Positions 22,511-35,822 of a DNA stretch of 64,000 nt are shown one piece after another. The notes beneath the pieces were generated by a model. That model worked only from the letters and a program-made list of their open reading frames with translations. It did not search any database and had not been told where the DNA came from. The DNA comes from Delphinapterus leucas (lineage: Eukaryota > Chordata > Mammalia > Artiodactyla > Monodontidae), in contig NW_022098030.1 of the NCBI RefSeq assembly GCF_002288925.2, positions 9,519,859 to 9,583,858 of the forward strand, in the 5' to 3' direction. The position numbers were made by a program, and so were the translations under genes. The first letter of the stretch is position 1. Each line of letters opens with the position of its first letter.

Positions 22511-23955
22511 ATTAAAAATTATTTTTAAAAAATTATACAATTAAAACTTCTGTTACTAAAAATGTTTTTTAAAGTACTAATATGAAAAGCATTTGACAAG
22601 ATTAAAGCAAAAACTAACAGCATGAGATAATCACAAAAACCATACTCCAAGCATTTAATTTCACTGATTAAAATAATCCTCTACCTTAATATTAGCTTCT
22701 TAACAACTTGAAATATCTTTCATTGCCTTGCAATCTGCATGATGAAAAACAATATTAATGTTTTCCACACAAGTATTTGTTCACTATATCCATATCATGC
22801 CACCCTAACATAAAATATTATACTTACAATTCACCTCCTTCAAGCTGTACTAAATTGAATCAGTCTCAACTTAAAAGCTTAATGAAAATATCTTTATTCC
22901 TAGTTTTCCAGACTTGAAATCAGTAACCACTGGAAGAGGTACTATGAAGCTTTTTCACTCCATAAACTCCAAGTTTATGAACCACTTTAGTACACTGCTG
23001 TATATAATTTATGAATTTCAATCAGTTTCACAGGTTTTCATAAATTCATAGTTCTATAAAAAGGTGATTAAAAAATTTTGGTTTTCTTACATTTCATACT
23101 ATGTTTCCCTTACAATGGGGTCTTGAGCACTAGTGATATGTTTTAAAGTATGACTGGTTCCTTATAATTCTATTTTTAAAATATTAGAAATATTTGATTT
23201 TTTTAAGATGAGAAATGAATATGAGATTATAGCTTTCAAAAATGACTGGGCTCTATTGGACACCAGAGTCCAAGAACAAGAGCACAGGTGTAACCATGAG
23301 ATTCTAAGAACACCTATTTTGTGCGTGGTCTTGTTCTATGTGTTTTTACAGAATCAAAGATGATGTGCTTTGTGCTTAAGAACACAAATGCCTTCTAAAT
23401 AGGTAGGCATGGCAAGCTGAGAATACACTTTTTCAATTAAAATACTTGCCTATGTATATAAACACGCTGTACAAATTTCAGAACAGATATCCTGAAGTAC
23501 ATGGAAGTTTTCCCAACTACTCAAGTATTACCTTAAAAAACAAAAAAAAAAATCACATCCTTGAGGAGGTGTCATAGAATCCTCACTTAAGGTAAATAGG
23601 AAAAGTGCCTTCTGGCTATGATACTGCTTGGAAACCCACTAAGAGTTCTCACTGCCGGACCATGGAAGGTAGGGGGAAATTTTTTAAACCAAAAACTAAC
23701 AGGCTTTAAGAAAACAGGCTCCATTGGGAGATGGGAAGATATTCACCCACATCATCCAGATGTCTGGCTTATCTGTAAGCCTAACTCCTGTCTTCTCTAA
23801 GTCTTAACCAAATCACTTTTCTTTATTCACGCCTCTCCTTCAGCCAAACAGACCAGCCAAGAGGTTTCTTTAGCCAAATATTTGCAATGATCCTTTGTAT
23901 TTTCTACTTAAAATTTTCCACATGTTGCCAATGTATCCCTCACAGGTATCCATGA
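22511..23955. other. Intron sequence without recognised features
   Basis: AT-rich. Nothing that I can assign. Confidence 0.45.
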
Positions 23956-23959
23956 TACA

Positions 23960-24168
23960 ATACAACCTTGCATTTGTATCATGCTTTTATATTTCACCAA
24001 ATGTGCTCATGTTCACGACTGTCTTGAATCCTTGTCACCGCCCCGTGAGTAAGCAGATGTGGACGTGAGAAGTTAGGAGTCCTGCATGAGACAACTGCAT
24101 CGGTACAGATCAGAGCCGCCCACCCTGGAATCCAAACTTCAGTTCCTTGTCTACTGCCCTCCCTATGT
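23960..24168 (-). repeat. MIR-like remnant
   Basis: 'ttgaatccttgtcaccgccccgtgagtaagcagatgtgg', 'gagacaactgcatcggtacagatcagagccgccc', 'ggaatccaaacttcagttccttgtctactgccctcc' follow the reverse-complement MIR layout. Confidence 0.55.
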
Positions 24169-24169
24169 T

Positions 24170-24570
24170 ACAGGCTGAATTGTGTCCCCTTAAAAGCCCT
24201 ATGTTGAATCTCTAAGTGCCTCAGAACGTGACTGTATTTGGAAATTGGAGCTTTCGAGAGGTAATGAAGTTAAAATGAGGCCTTTAGGCTGGGCCCTAAT
24301 GCAATCTAACTGGTGTCCTCATAAGAAGAGGAAATTTGGACACACAAAGAGACATAAGAGGCACACGTGCAAGGGAAAAAAAACATGTGCGGACCAATGA
24401 GAAGGTGGCCATCTGCAAGCCAAGAAGAGGCCTCAGGGGAAACCAAACCTGCTTACACCTTGATCTGGGACTTTCACCCTCCAGGACTGTGAGAAAATAA
24501 ATTTCTATTGTTTAAGCCACCTAGTCTGTGGTATTTTGTTATGGCTGTCCTAAGAAACAAATACACCCTA
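24170..24570 (+). mobile_element. MaLR-like LTR (MLT1-type)
   Basis: 'ggctgaattgtgtccccttaaaagccctatgttgaatc', 'gtgactgtatttggaaattgg', 'gggccctaatgcaatctaactggtgtcctcataagaag', 'ctgcaagccaagaagaggcctc', 'actgtgagaaaataaatttctattgtttaagccacctagtctgtggtattttgttatgg' match the mammalian MaLR LTR pattern end to end. AATAAA near 24497 is its poly(A) signal. It is a solitary LTR with no internal retroviral genes. Confidence 0.75.
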
Positions 24571-24690
24571 CTATACCATAGCGACCATTGTACATAATTA
24601 CATACACTCTCCTGTTTATCCTTCAGAGTTACAGAGAAACTAGATTTCACACAAAAGCTATATTTGTCCAATACTATGTCTGGTACTCCG

Positions 24691-24903
24691 ATTTTTTTTT
24701 TTTTTTTTTTTTGCGGTACACGGGCCTCTCACTGTTGTGGCCTCTCCCGTTGCAGAGCACAGGCTCCAGACATGCAGGCTCAGAGGCCATGGCTCACGGG
24801 CCCAGCCGCTCCGTGGCATGTGGGATCCTCCCGGACCGGGGCACAAACCCGTGTCCCCCGCATCGGCAGGCGGACCCTCAACCACTGCGCCACCAGGGAA
24901 GCC
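24691..24903 (-). mobile_element. CHR-type SINE, deletion form
   Basis: Reverse-oriented full copy with a 22-base T-tract, then GCGGTACACGGGCCTCTCACTG and a head ending GGGAAGCC. CTGGTACTCCG at 24680-24690 and CTGGTACTCTG at 24904-24914 form the target-site duplication (10 of 11). Confidence 0.94.
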
Positions 24904-25094
24904 CTGGTACTCTGTTTTTGATGACAGGGGTTGAACTGCTTTGTGAGTATAAATAGGACTTTAAGAGGTATCATTCTTAGTTCTGCCAGGATTTGTCTAC
25001 ATGCTTTACCAGAGGGGAAAAAAAATCCTGATCATGCCAATGGGGCATTAACTCTAACTAAACACACGTAATAAAACACAAGTGCTACTTCATA

Positions 25095-25660
25095 TTTACA
25101 CTGAGATCACAAAGCTTACAAAGCACACACACATTATCTCATATTATCCTCACAATACTGCTATAAAATAGAAAACTACGCTGGATGGCTTAAGTTAGTT
25201 AAAGAAGAGCACATACTTAATAAGAGGCAGAGGGACTTCCCTGGTGGTGCAGTGGTTAAGAATCTACCTGACAATGCAGGGGACATGGGTTCGATCCCTG
25301 GTCCGGGAAGATCCCACATGCCACGGAGCAATTAAGCCCATGCACCACAACTACTGAGCCTGCACTCTAGAGCCCGTGAGCCACAACTACTGAGCCCACG
25401 TGCCACAACTACTGAAGCCCGCGTGCCTAGAGCCCGTGCTCTGCAACAAGAGAAGCCACCACAATGAGAAGCCCGTGCACCGCAACAAAGAGCAGCCCCT
25501 ACTCGCCACAACTAAGGAAAGCCCACGCGCAGCAACGAAGACCCAATGCAGCCAAAAATAAATAAATATAAATAAATTTATTAAAAAAAAATAAAGAGGC
25601 AGAGAAAGACCTTGAACACTGTTCTCCAAACTACTCCATTTAACCTTCAAAGCAGCCCTG
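25095..25660 (-). repeat. MIR remnant split by a later SINE
   Basis: Reverse MIR text ('acacattatctcatattatcctcacaatactgctataaaatagaaaac' then 'taagttagttaaagaagagcacatacttaataagaggcagag') is broken at 25233-25593 by a CHR SINE and resumes after the duplicated AAGAGGCAGAG with 'aaagaccttgaacactgttctccaaactactcc'. Confidence 0.65.
25233..25593 (+). mobile_element. CHR-type SINE, long form, nested in MIR
   Basis: Complete long copy with repeated CACAACTACTGAGCC units and tail CAATGCAGCCAAAAATAAATAAATA. AAGAGGCAGAG at 25222-25232 and 25594-25604 is a perfect 11-base target duplication. Confidence 0.95.
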
Positions 25661-27054
25661 TTCCTCCACATGGACAATAAATCTCCCACGAGAAGTGTTT
25701 GTAAAATGATTTGAAAGTAAAATCCTAGTCTATTATTGCATTTTGTCTGGAATCCATATATCTGCCCTCAAGACTCAATAAAGCTATAAAAAATGTTTTT
25801 GAGCCATATTCTTTTAATTTCTGCATTTCAAAAAGAAAGTCTTCTTTTAACACTAAGGAGTCTTGGAAAACGTGAGTCAAAGGAAGGTGTTACTTGTCTC
25901 CCAGTGACGGGTGAAAAAGGCAGCTTCATGAAAGCCAAAAACGAACCTATAATTTCATATTACAAAATATAATAGAAAACATATTCTGTCAGAAATTTTG
26001 CTGCCTGCATCCCTTTTCAGCCATAAAAGTTATACACACACACATACATCTGAGAAAGATCAGACTTTAAACATATTGCAGCAACACACACACACAACAT
26101 GGGAAGTTTCACCAGGGTTGCCTGTGATGACAGGATACACAGACATCCCTACAATAAAATCAGCCTCACAGCTAAATCAGAGAGTCTTTTTGGACACAAG
26201 AATATATGAGCCCTGATGAAAAACAGATAGGCAAGGGGAAAAACACTCTAATTTAAAACTAACACAGATGAGCCTACACAAAGTACCCAAACATTTGGTC
26301 CACAAACCACCAGCAAGCCTCTAATTTGACATGGAAGGCAAGAGATATTTCATCCCAGAAGGAGGAGAGAAAGATATTAACCCCACCATTAAAATTTATT
26401 GGCATTCCAAAATACAGTATTTTCTAATATAGATGTCATTCATTGACCAAACTAATTATCAAGAAATAAATCAAACTTCAGGAAGCCCCGACACTTTCTG
26501 CTGTGGCCCTTTAAATAAATCATAACAGTAGGCATTCAAAATACTTACGCTGAATAATGAAACTGTTAGCTCTCTCAGATCTTTTGTTATAAACAGACAA
26601 ATTATGAAGCACCAACATGTCCCTTTAAGACTCTTAAGCATGGTATTATATTTTACCCTTTTGATGGCACACAAATCCTCAAACTTGGAAGAACTGGATA
26701 TGAGAAGGGTCTGTTTTAGTCCTCTGTATTTAAGACTGCTAGATCCTCCACAAGATTAGACATCCCAAAACCTTCACTAAACATAGTTTCTGTCACCCTG
26801 TCCATGGCCAATAAAAGAAAATTCTTTTCAACTCATAAGTATCCATGCTACTTAAATTCACAAGTAATGAAGCGAACAAGAAGAACCTAAGTGTAAGAAT
26901 GGGAGACTATTTAATCAGAGGAATCTAAGCATAACGGATCTAATTTTTCACTCCAGTCTGTAAAAAAAGAATCTACATCTTTTATCTGAAGCAACTCCTA
27001 AAATCAATGTTCAGTATAAAACGCACACACGCACACACTTTAGTCAGCCAAATC
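25661..27054. other. Intron sequence with short CA runs, otherwise unassigned
   Basis: Short ACACAC runs at about 26033-26045 and 26084-26096. Nothing else recognised. Confidence 0.45.
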
Positions 27055-27200
27055 TCAATTCAAATTCTTCCTCTTGAATATACTAACTGTATTATTCAGT
27101 GTTCTCATCTATAAACTGCTGTTCCTGGTGAAGATAAAATAATAATTAAATAAGATAAGGAGCTTAACTCCTGACACATAGTAGTTGATTTGGAAATGAC
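27055..27200 (+). repeat. MIR fragment
   Basis: 'attattcagtgttctcatctataaactgctgttcctgg...taataattaaataagataaggagcttaactcctgacacatagtagttg' follows the MIR 3' half. Confidence 0.55.
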
Positions 27201-27737
27201 TGTTACCACAATGAATCACCTCCCTTGCCTTCCTGGACCCCACAGCATACACTCCACAACATAGCACTCCATCTAGCATTCAGTATCGTTTATCTTTTCT
27301 CTTAGCATATTCTTCAGGTCCTTTGTTCCTCCTTCCCCACCACAGCCACCTGAAATTGTGCCTGTATCCATCATAAGTTAAGCCCATTAGCCAAACTAAG
27401 AGCGCAAGAATGATGGTCACAGCGGTCTAACTCGTCTGGAAGAATGGATGACAGCAAGGTTAAGTGAGGGGACCAAAAAGCGTAACAGAAAGAAAAAGAG
27501 TCACGGGACATATGTCATAGTGCACAGCCTAATTAGGATATTCTGGGAAGCAGCCTCATAGGAAGGACAACAGTTATATATCATCAAAGAAGCTAGGCTT
27601 GGGTATTTCTTTTGGACAGAAAGATCATCAATTCTAATAAAACTATAATGTGATCCACGAATTTTTTTTTTTTAGCTTCCCAAGGCCTATTTTTTCTTGC
27701 ACAAAGTAGGAAAAGGATTACTCCAGGCATTTCTAAT

Positions 27738-27759
27738 CACACACACACACACACACACC
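27738..27759. repeat. (AC)n microsatellite
   Basis: About 11 uninterrupted CA units. Confidence 0.95.
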
Positions 27760-29305
27760 ATTATGTTTTCAAAGACAGCAACTTCTAAAAAGCAGGACGA
27801 TATATATTAAACCATTTATATCTTTGCTAACAAAAAGCAAAAGTCAACATAGTACTTGAAAAAGTCCTCCTTATATTCTTCATATAAGCCAATCTTAGGC
27901 AGGTGGGCAGTAAATTGGCTGTAATTTGTGATGGCCTGGAAGACAATCTAGAAAAGTTTAAGATCAGAAATATAATCACCTTGTGAAAAAAAGCAATGTC
28001 ACACACTCTGTCATGGTCATTCCACTCAGAGCACATGGATTTTCACATTGAAAAACTAACATTAAAAGCTGCCTCGGGGAGGATAACAGAATAGGCAACC
28101 CCAAATGCTATATCAGTCCTCCCTTCTAATGGTTTCTTTTTTGAGGGCATCCTGGAGAGAAGTTCAATCTTTCTAATGGGAATATAACTGTACTACAACC
28201 CTCCAAGGGCATTTACCACTTTAAAAAGGAACTCCAAACTCTGCTGTCTTTAAAAGGCAATAGGTCATTGGGAAAAGTCATTTTTCAAAGCTCCAGTGAA
28301 CTGGCACTCTGCTTTTAGCCAGTCACAGAGATAAGGCATGTAGTCTCAGCAACAGAATCACCTTACTTTAATTTTTAATACCTGTGCATTTCAGGGCTCT
28401 CAGGAGGAATCAGTGACTTACTCATGGCATCATCAATGTCTTAGACTATCTGTATGCATGCATTTTGACAAAGCAGAAAGGAAAATCATCCACCGCCTAT
28501 TAATTTTGGATGAACATTTGAAATAGGTTACAGGAGGACAACATAAAGGCATCTTCCTCTCCATCCCCCTCAAAAAAGGAAAAAAATAATAATCTCATCA
28601 TTGTCACCTCTCAGAATTTAAGTGCAAATAAAGCTCCTAGAAGGGAAGGCATGTATTTATTTCCCATTCTGAAAGCACACACAGGTATCAATTCAAATGG
28701 CAGTGAATTCATCTGGAATGTAAAAGACCACGGGGTTCACACGTATAAAGATCAACAGTTGTTTTAGAAATTAACTACACCACATCTTAAACTTCTACAT
28801 CAGTTTTAAACTGATCCAGGTGTTATCATCAGGGTAGAAACAGATGCAGTGTTAGCGCATTAAACTGTGAATCCAGCTCCAACACCGCTTAATGGGCTCC
28901 ACATGCATGAAAATGATCATCATGGTAGGAAGTACACTCCACCAAAAGCCTAACTTTCAAACCAAACCAGAGTTTCATTATCTACATTATGCTCACACAC
29001 AGCTACTCTGGGACTAACACTGTTTTTACATTGATTACGGTGCATTAGTAGTTTTGAGGGTGGAAATGATATTAGGAGAGTGATGCAATAACAGAGAAAC
29101 AAAGCCATGGTTGTCAAGTGTGTGGACATCGTGACATCCGTGCTGCCACCACAATAAAGTCAATACTGGTCTCACCAGCCTGTCTTAGCTTGTGACTCTC
29201 TCTGGATCCCCAAAGTGGCTGAAGGAGGTGAGACGAATGATGAGGAAGTTTACTTAAGAACCAACATGACTTAAAATATGTATAGAGCTTTCTAGTTTTC
29301 AATGT
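27760..29305. other. Intron sequence without recognised features
   Basis: No repeat or gene that I can assign. Confidence 0.45.
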
Positions 29306-29309
29306 ATTT

Positions 29310-29430
29310 TTATATGCATCACGTGATGTCACAAATGCTTTTCCCATCTTTTTAGTGAAGAAACTAAAGACTCTCATCCAAGATCACACAGTGAGGAAGG
29401 GGCAGAATTAGGAAAAAAAAAATCAGATCT
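29310..29430 (-). repeat. MIR fragment
   Basis: 'cccatctttttagtgaagaaactaaagactctcatccaagatcacacagtgaggaaggggcagaattagg' is the reverse complement of the MIR core. Confidence 0.7.
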
Positions 29431-30480
29431 TTGGACTAGTGTTCAAGTGTTACTTCTGCAACTCCAATGTCTCCAGTCATGAAATTTCTGCACGGGGGAG
29501 GCCCTTGCCCCCATTTCACTTACAGTTAAACACACACACAAAACCAATCAAAATTTTTAAAACTTGTGTTATACTTGAAGCAGCAAACTGCGTTTTAGTC
29601 AATTCCCTTTGGCCAACACCATTTATTTTGCAACTCACGGCACAGACGAAAAGGTCTAAATGATGCTGAATTAGTGTAACATACTAGAAAGCTGTCTGGA
29701 ACAGAAAGGATTTCACCATGGAGCGTCCTGCATATATTGACTTTTCTCTTGACCAAAAAACCTTCCAGTCTTTAAATAACAACTTCAAAAACAGACTATT
29801 AAAATCATGCCAAACTATTCTTTATAGTTTTTCCACTTCTACAGTTCAACTTTGATGAAAATTAATAGAATTTTTAAACTCTACTGAGAAGTCACTATTG
29901 TACATTTCTTGAATCAAGTCATTTAATTTTTAAATCCCTCCTATTTTCTGAGCTTCAGCCTTAGTACTTACTTTGCACCAAGCAGACCTCTGTAGATGGT
30001 TTACCCCAAGGCAAGCTAGCTTCCAAGTATAACTCACATGAAGAATAAAAGCTGCTTCTGTGACAAGGAGACAGCGTCTAAATCACATCTCAAGGGGGGA
30101 CTTCAAGAATAGGTATTAGAGTTTTTGTGAAAAGATCCTTCTGAAAACTGACTTCTATTTTTATTTTTAATCTAACAGGGTCTTATTTGTTGTCCCTTTT
30201 GACTAATGTATATATATATCGCACACATTAGAAACTAAGTAATCAGAGGAGGAAAAAGAAAAAGAAAAAAAGGAAAAGGTGGCAGAGTAGAAGAAAATTT
30301 TGAGTAGATTTGCGAGAGGGAACACCAGCCACACAAAATCTCAAGCATTCCCGTCTCAACAATGATGGAGGAAGGTAGTCAGGTCAAACGGTTTTGTTTC
30401 TTCTGTCCTCTGGCTTGTACTTATCAGTATAAGAACTGAAGCTAGATAACCTTAATTATAGGCAAAAAAGGTGATATCGG
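29431..30480. other. Intron sequence, unassigned, with a purine tract
   Basis: A purine-only run (GAGGAGGAAAAAGAAAAAG and on) lies at about 30246-30290. Nothing else recognised. Confidence 0.45.
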
Positions 30481-30484
30481 TGTC

Positions 30485-30975
30485 TGTATTATGTTCCTAT
30501 TGTTATCGTAATGTAATGTGATTATGAGTTTCCTATTGTTACTACATACTTAGGGGCAAAAAAAAATCACAAATTTATCATCTTCCAGTTCCAGAGGACT
30601 TAAGTCCAAAAGGGGTTGCCCTGGACTGAAACCAACGTCAGGACTGTGCTCCTTCTAGAGGCTCTAGAAGAGAATCCAGTTCCTTTTCCAGCTGACAGAA
30701 GCCATGCCTGGACTCACGGGCTCTTTCTCCATCCTCAAAGCCAGCAACTGATTCCATCACACAACCTCTGCTTCCATCCTCTCTTCTCTGACTCTCCTGC
30801 CTCCCTCTTTCCAATACAAGAACCCTCATGACTGCACCAGGCCCACCCAGATAACACAGGATAATCTCCCATTTTAAAACCCTTACAGTCTCTTTTGCCA
30901 TGTAAGGCAGCATATTTACAGGTTCTGAGGATGAGGAAGTGGCTATACTGGGGAGGCCTTTATTCTGCCTACCAT
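30485..30975 (+). repeat. Ancient interspersed repeat (LTR- or DNA-type), about 490 bp
   Basis: The order 'ttcctattgttactacatac', 'tttatcatcttccagttccagaggacttaagtcc', 'gtgctccttctagaggctctagaagagaatccagttccttttccagc', 'cctcaaagccagcaactg', 'gcccacccagataacacaggataatctccc', 'gccatgtaaggcagcatatttacaggttctgaggatgaggaagtgg', 'ttattctgcctacca' matches a widespread mammalian repeat that I recognise but cannot name reliably. Confidence 0.7.
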
Positions 30976-30984
30976 GGTGTCCCA

Positions 30985-32230
30985 CTTAGCTAGGCTTAAC
31001 CCAGCATATTAACAAGGTGATGAAAATTATTTCCCGACTAAAGTGCACACGGTACTCCATCTCCATAGGCACACAGGAGCAAAAGTCAACAGTCTATATG
31101 TGCATACAAACTGACAAAAATTACCATCATTTCATATTTTCTATACTAACCAAAGGAAAACGTGATACAAATGGCTGGAGCAACACTCTGATAAGACAAA
31201 GTAAAGTGGAAAATAGGGTGATAGATTAGAACAAAGAAAATCCCAAAGCTCTTCCTGATTTGAAGGAGAGGAACAATTTTTATAGCAAAGCTCCACATAG
31301 CTTTCATCACTCAAAACTCCCTCTAAAATCCCTCCTGGGCCTCAAATACAATCTGGAGAACTAGATTTTGTAATTAAGGTAAGTGGTCAGTTCATGGCTG
31401 TGGATTTCACATATGTTATGTTATACCCAGGGGTGATATTCAAAATATTATCAACTGCTAGAGAATGGGCAGTACTGCAACAGGGTTCTATAGGGTCTCT
31501 GCTATGTTCAGCATTAAACTTTAAGTAGTTGGTCCTTGGGGAGGTCCAGGTGATCTCGGGTGAGGGCACAAGATGGTCAAGGAAGAGAAGAGCCTCAGGG
31601 GGGCAGGAGGCAATAGCTATTTATCAACTGCAACTGTCAAACCAGTGAGAACTGGCTAAATATTACCGTCTCAACAGAAGTGATTTAGTTGGCCAGTGAT
31701 TGCCACAATGAGTATGCATCCCATTCCTAATGAGGGAAATAAAGTCAGATGGAAAAGAATGCTTAATTAAAAAAAAAAAGAATGTGTTGATACTATTTTA
31801 AGCAGGGGGATGATTAGATTAACAGAGTGCAGTATCCAAACAGATCCTGACAGAATGGATGACCAACTGAAATAAACAAAGTGAAGTTTAATAGGGATAA
31901 GGATTAGATCCTAAGACCTAAAGTTGGGCTCAAAGCCAGGAGCTACAGGATGGGAAGACGTGAGTCAGCTTACATATGCATGGAAAAATAGTTGGAGATT
32001 TTAGAAAAAAGGAAAACTCAATGAGTCAGTGTAGTGTGGCCACCAAAGAAAAAAGAAATCAAATGCAAACTCAGACTTCAGTAAAAACAAATACAATACA
32101 TAATCAAAAGCTACGGTACCTACAAGAAGGATAAAATAAACTCAAAACATCTCAGTATTATTATATATTACAGGGAGCTATTATCACTATTACTACTGAC
32201 TATTGCTATTACACATACTAACAATAAAAA
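30985..32230. other. Intron sequence without recognised features
   Basis: Nothing assigned. Confidence 0.4.
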
Positions 32231-32234
32231 TAAG

Positions 32235-32345
32235 AATGATGACCTAAAAATCACTAAACTGTATACTTTAATGGGTGAGTCATATGGTATGTGAACTATA
32301 TCTCAATAAAATGCTTTTTAAAGGAAAAAATGAAAAAAAAATTAG
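32235..32345 (+). mobile_element. L1 LINE 3' end fragment
   Basis: 'aaaatcactaaactgtatactttaatgggtgagtcatatggtatgtgaactatatctcaataaaatg' followed by an A-rich tail is the typical sense L1 3' terminus. Confidence 0.8.
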
Positions 32346-35240
32346 TGATGAGAGATATTTACTAATTAGTTTTTGTGACAGACTTTATAACAGAAGAATT
32401 CAAATTCACCATCTACTTTATAGGATGTTGTAAGGTTTAAATTAATATCCTCATCTTCAGAATGATTAAGTCAATTACCCAAGGTTACCTAACTTTAGGG
32501 AACCATTTGGGAAGAGACCTTAAAACCAGAAAACATTCAAAGACGCAAACAAAATGACATGTGGATCTTGGAACCATGTCACTTTGGGAACTTTAGAAAA
32601 GACTTATTTATCCAAGTAAAAAGGCCTTTGGAAAAGGCTTATTTATCCAACTTAGAAGAGAGAGAATAAATTTCTTCAAATTATCATCACACCAAAGAAG
32701 AATTTAGACTTGATCTATACTTACCATGAAGACAGACAGAGATCATGGAATTACAAACAGCTTGATGTTGAGCTACATGGAAGAACTTGAAGGGTTAGAT
32801 ATATCTCTAGTGATAGAACACTCCACCTTAGGGGTTAGTGAGTTCTCCATCAACAGAAGTCCAAAAACAGAGGTGAGATGGTCATGATAGAATAATATTA
32901 GATGAGGGCTAATATTAGAATAGTAATATGTTCTTAGCAATAATATCCATGGACTATCTGATATGCTAATCATATTTTTAATAAAAACCCTTAAAATAAA
33001 CATTAAAATCAAATGTTTAGGTCAATACCTCCTAAAATCAGAAGCACACATACCACACTTAAACACACTGCTGTAAGTTCTCAGTTACAAAAGTGCATAC
33101 ATTTTTCTACTTAGAGATTTTTCCCCCCTATCTCTAAGCCTTGAAAATCCCCTTTAAGAGACCTGGTGGGTAATTATCATATTTTGGTATAGTTGTGGTA
33201 TTGTTGCTGTGTTTGTTTGCTTTGTTTAAAAGCGGACAATGGAAAAACATTTCCCAGGCTTCCTACTTACTTGGCTGTATCTGCCTCACATTTTGGAAAC
33301 CAATTATTCATATAATGGACAACAGCCTTAAGTGTCAAGACAGAGCTCTGGTCACCATTAACTTTTCTTAAAGTTGAGCTCAAAAGTCTTGAATACATTA
33401 TTGAATTTATCAATATTCCAATTAGCTAACAGATTAACAGCTGTATATTTGGCATATTTGTTTGGGATTTTCGCTTTCCTTACAGACTTATTTGGCAATA
33501 TCCCATACATTTAGTGAGAGTGAAACAGCTCAATGAATAAAGAAGCATTTTGAGAAAAAGGAATAAGATGTGTCTAACTGCTTTTCTTCCACAAGTACCT
33601 TGAGAGACTCTCAACAAAGAGCAGAGACTTCTCAGAGCCCAAACTACCTACATTTTAAAACACAGAAGCTTTTAGTAGACTTACGTTTAGTTGACACTGC
33701 TTTGTAGCCTCACTAGCAACTTCGAAACTATCTGCCATAAACTGAAAAAAAGGCTCTTCACACGTGATCAGGGTTTGAATGGGGATTCTCACCCAGCTTT
33801 AGCACCTACTTTAGTTGACAAATGTTTGTCCAGCTGGTTTTCCTGATTTATTATGCTGTGGTGGAACACAACATTTTCCACCTTGCTACCTTAAAAGATA
33901 AACAACTTGGTCATTAAAAAACACTTTAGAAAATATGGCAGCATTATATGTTCTACTCCATAAAGTTTATTGACATTTTGGAAAAGAAGACAGAAAGGGA
34001 AGAGGAAAACCTCCGCTAAGAGAAAGCAGCCAGGTCTAACTACAATTAGACGGAATTTTGTGCTAGACTGAAGCCATCTTGGATAGTCTTTGGATGGCAT
34101 TAAATCTCTTGGACAGCGCCTTTCTTGACCATGACCCAAACTTTATATTCAATTTCCACTGGGGGTGGAAACAGCAGGGAACTGGGACTGCAAATCTGGA
34201 ACTAAAACATTTGCTTCCTAAGACAGACCTTTTACATCTCCTTCTGTCCTCCATCCCTCTTTCCTCCTTTTAAAGAAGTGGTTTCATTTCTTTGAATGAC
34301 AAATTAAGTTAAAGCTATAATTCAGAGAATTTTAAAACTTTTTGCTAGGCTTCAAAAGCTGCTTTGAATTAGTAGCTGCCACTGGCACGCAATTTATTTG
34401 TAGTGAAGACTTGTGCCTTTCAGTAGATTTTCTTTTCTTTTTTTTTGTCTAAGCCTCATAAATTAATAAGAGTTTAATAAAACTTCACCACTGCTTTGCA
34501 AAAGAAATGCTGTTGGGATTACAGAAGATATACCCCAGGCAATAATGTAGGACAAATTATCACTCAGGACAAAACATAGAGGTACTTTAAGCCACTTACA
34601 AAGATAACATTTGCAATAAAAATAACTGTTGAAACAGTCCACAGTAGTATATTATTTATTCAGCCTGAAAATGTGTAGCACAAGTTCCACTTATAAAAGA
34701 ATTGCACACATAATTAAAAACAGCAACTGTATCTCAAATAAAACGTACATCACGTCTGGCTAGGATGAAAAAGAAGGAATGATGGAGCAAGTTTGGCAAG
34801 AAATTTTGCCGTGTGACAACTCAGCTTGCAAAGTTACATTTTAGGATCTTTTTTCTTTGTAACGTCACACTTGAAATGAATTTGGCTAGATGGCGAGTAC
34901 AAAAAAAAATTAAGACACCAAGCAAGTTTGATTCCATGAAGAGAAGTGGTTATTAAACTCGTTATCCAGCCTGAGGAGCTCACCCGTATCTTTAGGTCAC
35001 TTCAAAATGGTAATGGTTGGGTACTGCACACATAAAATATTCCATACAAGCCATTTCCTATCAATGATAAAGGTGACCCTGAGCTATGAGTCCAATTTTA
35101 GGCAAGTGATGACACAATAATTGTAGGAGCCAAGAGGACTTCTATACACCTCAAAACTTTTCTTAACACATCTTTCAGCCTCACTGAAAGTTCTCAGTAC
35201 GATCCTTTAGGAGATTCACGGTGCCAGTTACCTTCTTTGA
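32346..35240. other. Intron sequence without recognised features
   Basis: About 2.9 kb of AT-rich sequence. 32400-32530 has a faint reverse-MIR look. I see no gene or young repeat, and this is one of the longest stretches free of young SINEs in the window. Confidence 0.4.
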
Positions 35241-35245
35241 GTGTC

Positions 35246-35312
35246 CACAGAGAGAGACAGAGACAGAGACAGAGAGACAGACAGAGAGGGAGGGAGGGAG
35301 AGGTAGAGAGAG
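35246..35312. repeat. Simple repeat, (AGAGAC)/(GGGA)-type
   Basis: AGAGAGACAGAGACAGAGAC followed by GAGGGAGGGAGGGAGAGG and GAGAGAG; a compound purine-rich microsatellite. Confidence 0.93.
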
Positions 35313-35589
35313 CACACTGGAGCAGAAATCGAGGGCTAGGACTTTCAGTGTTAGTACTACCATAACCTGTTTGAACATCTACTCCCTCATCTAGGAAAAA
35401 AAAGTTTGAGACCAGTGATCTCTCAACTCCCTTTTGGCTCATTTAAACAAACAAAAAAACTATGAACATTTCTATACTAAGCATTTCAGAGAAAAAGTAC
35501 ATCATCGATAAAGACTTTGGCCTGAAGATAAAGATAACACACAAGCCCACACCTCACAGAATTACTGTGACAATCCCATTGCCCTTTAC

Positions 35590-35700
35590 TAAAGATAAAT
35601 CCATTCAACCAATATTTATTAAGAACCTACAGTCTACCAGGCCTTGTACTATGAGAGGACTTAGCCCAGGCTCTGGTCAATGAGACATAATAAACTATTC
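35590..35700 (-). repeat. L2 3'-end fragment
   Basis: 'ccattcaaccaatatttattaagaacctacagtctaccaggccttgtactatg' is the reverse complement of the L2 terminus. Confidence 0.75.
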
Positions 35701-35822
35701 TGGGAAATATTTTCTCATTGATAAGAGAGAAAAGCACTCCTCATCCCTTCCCCCTCCCAGGTTCATGACTTCTTATGAGAACGTGATGTGTGGAGCTGCA
35801 GCCACCTTAAAAACAGGAGAAG

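Noticed and set aside
30616..30985. Opposite-strand frames of 71 and 115 codons considered as a gene
   Set aside because: They lie entirely in an ancient interspersed repeat at 30485-30975.
35181..35442. Serine/leucine-rich minus-strand frames resembling a signal peptide
   Set aside because: They arise from the AGAGAC/GGGA simple repeat read in reverse.
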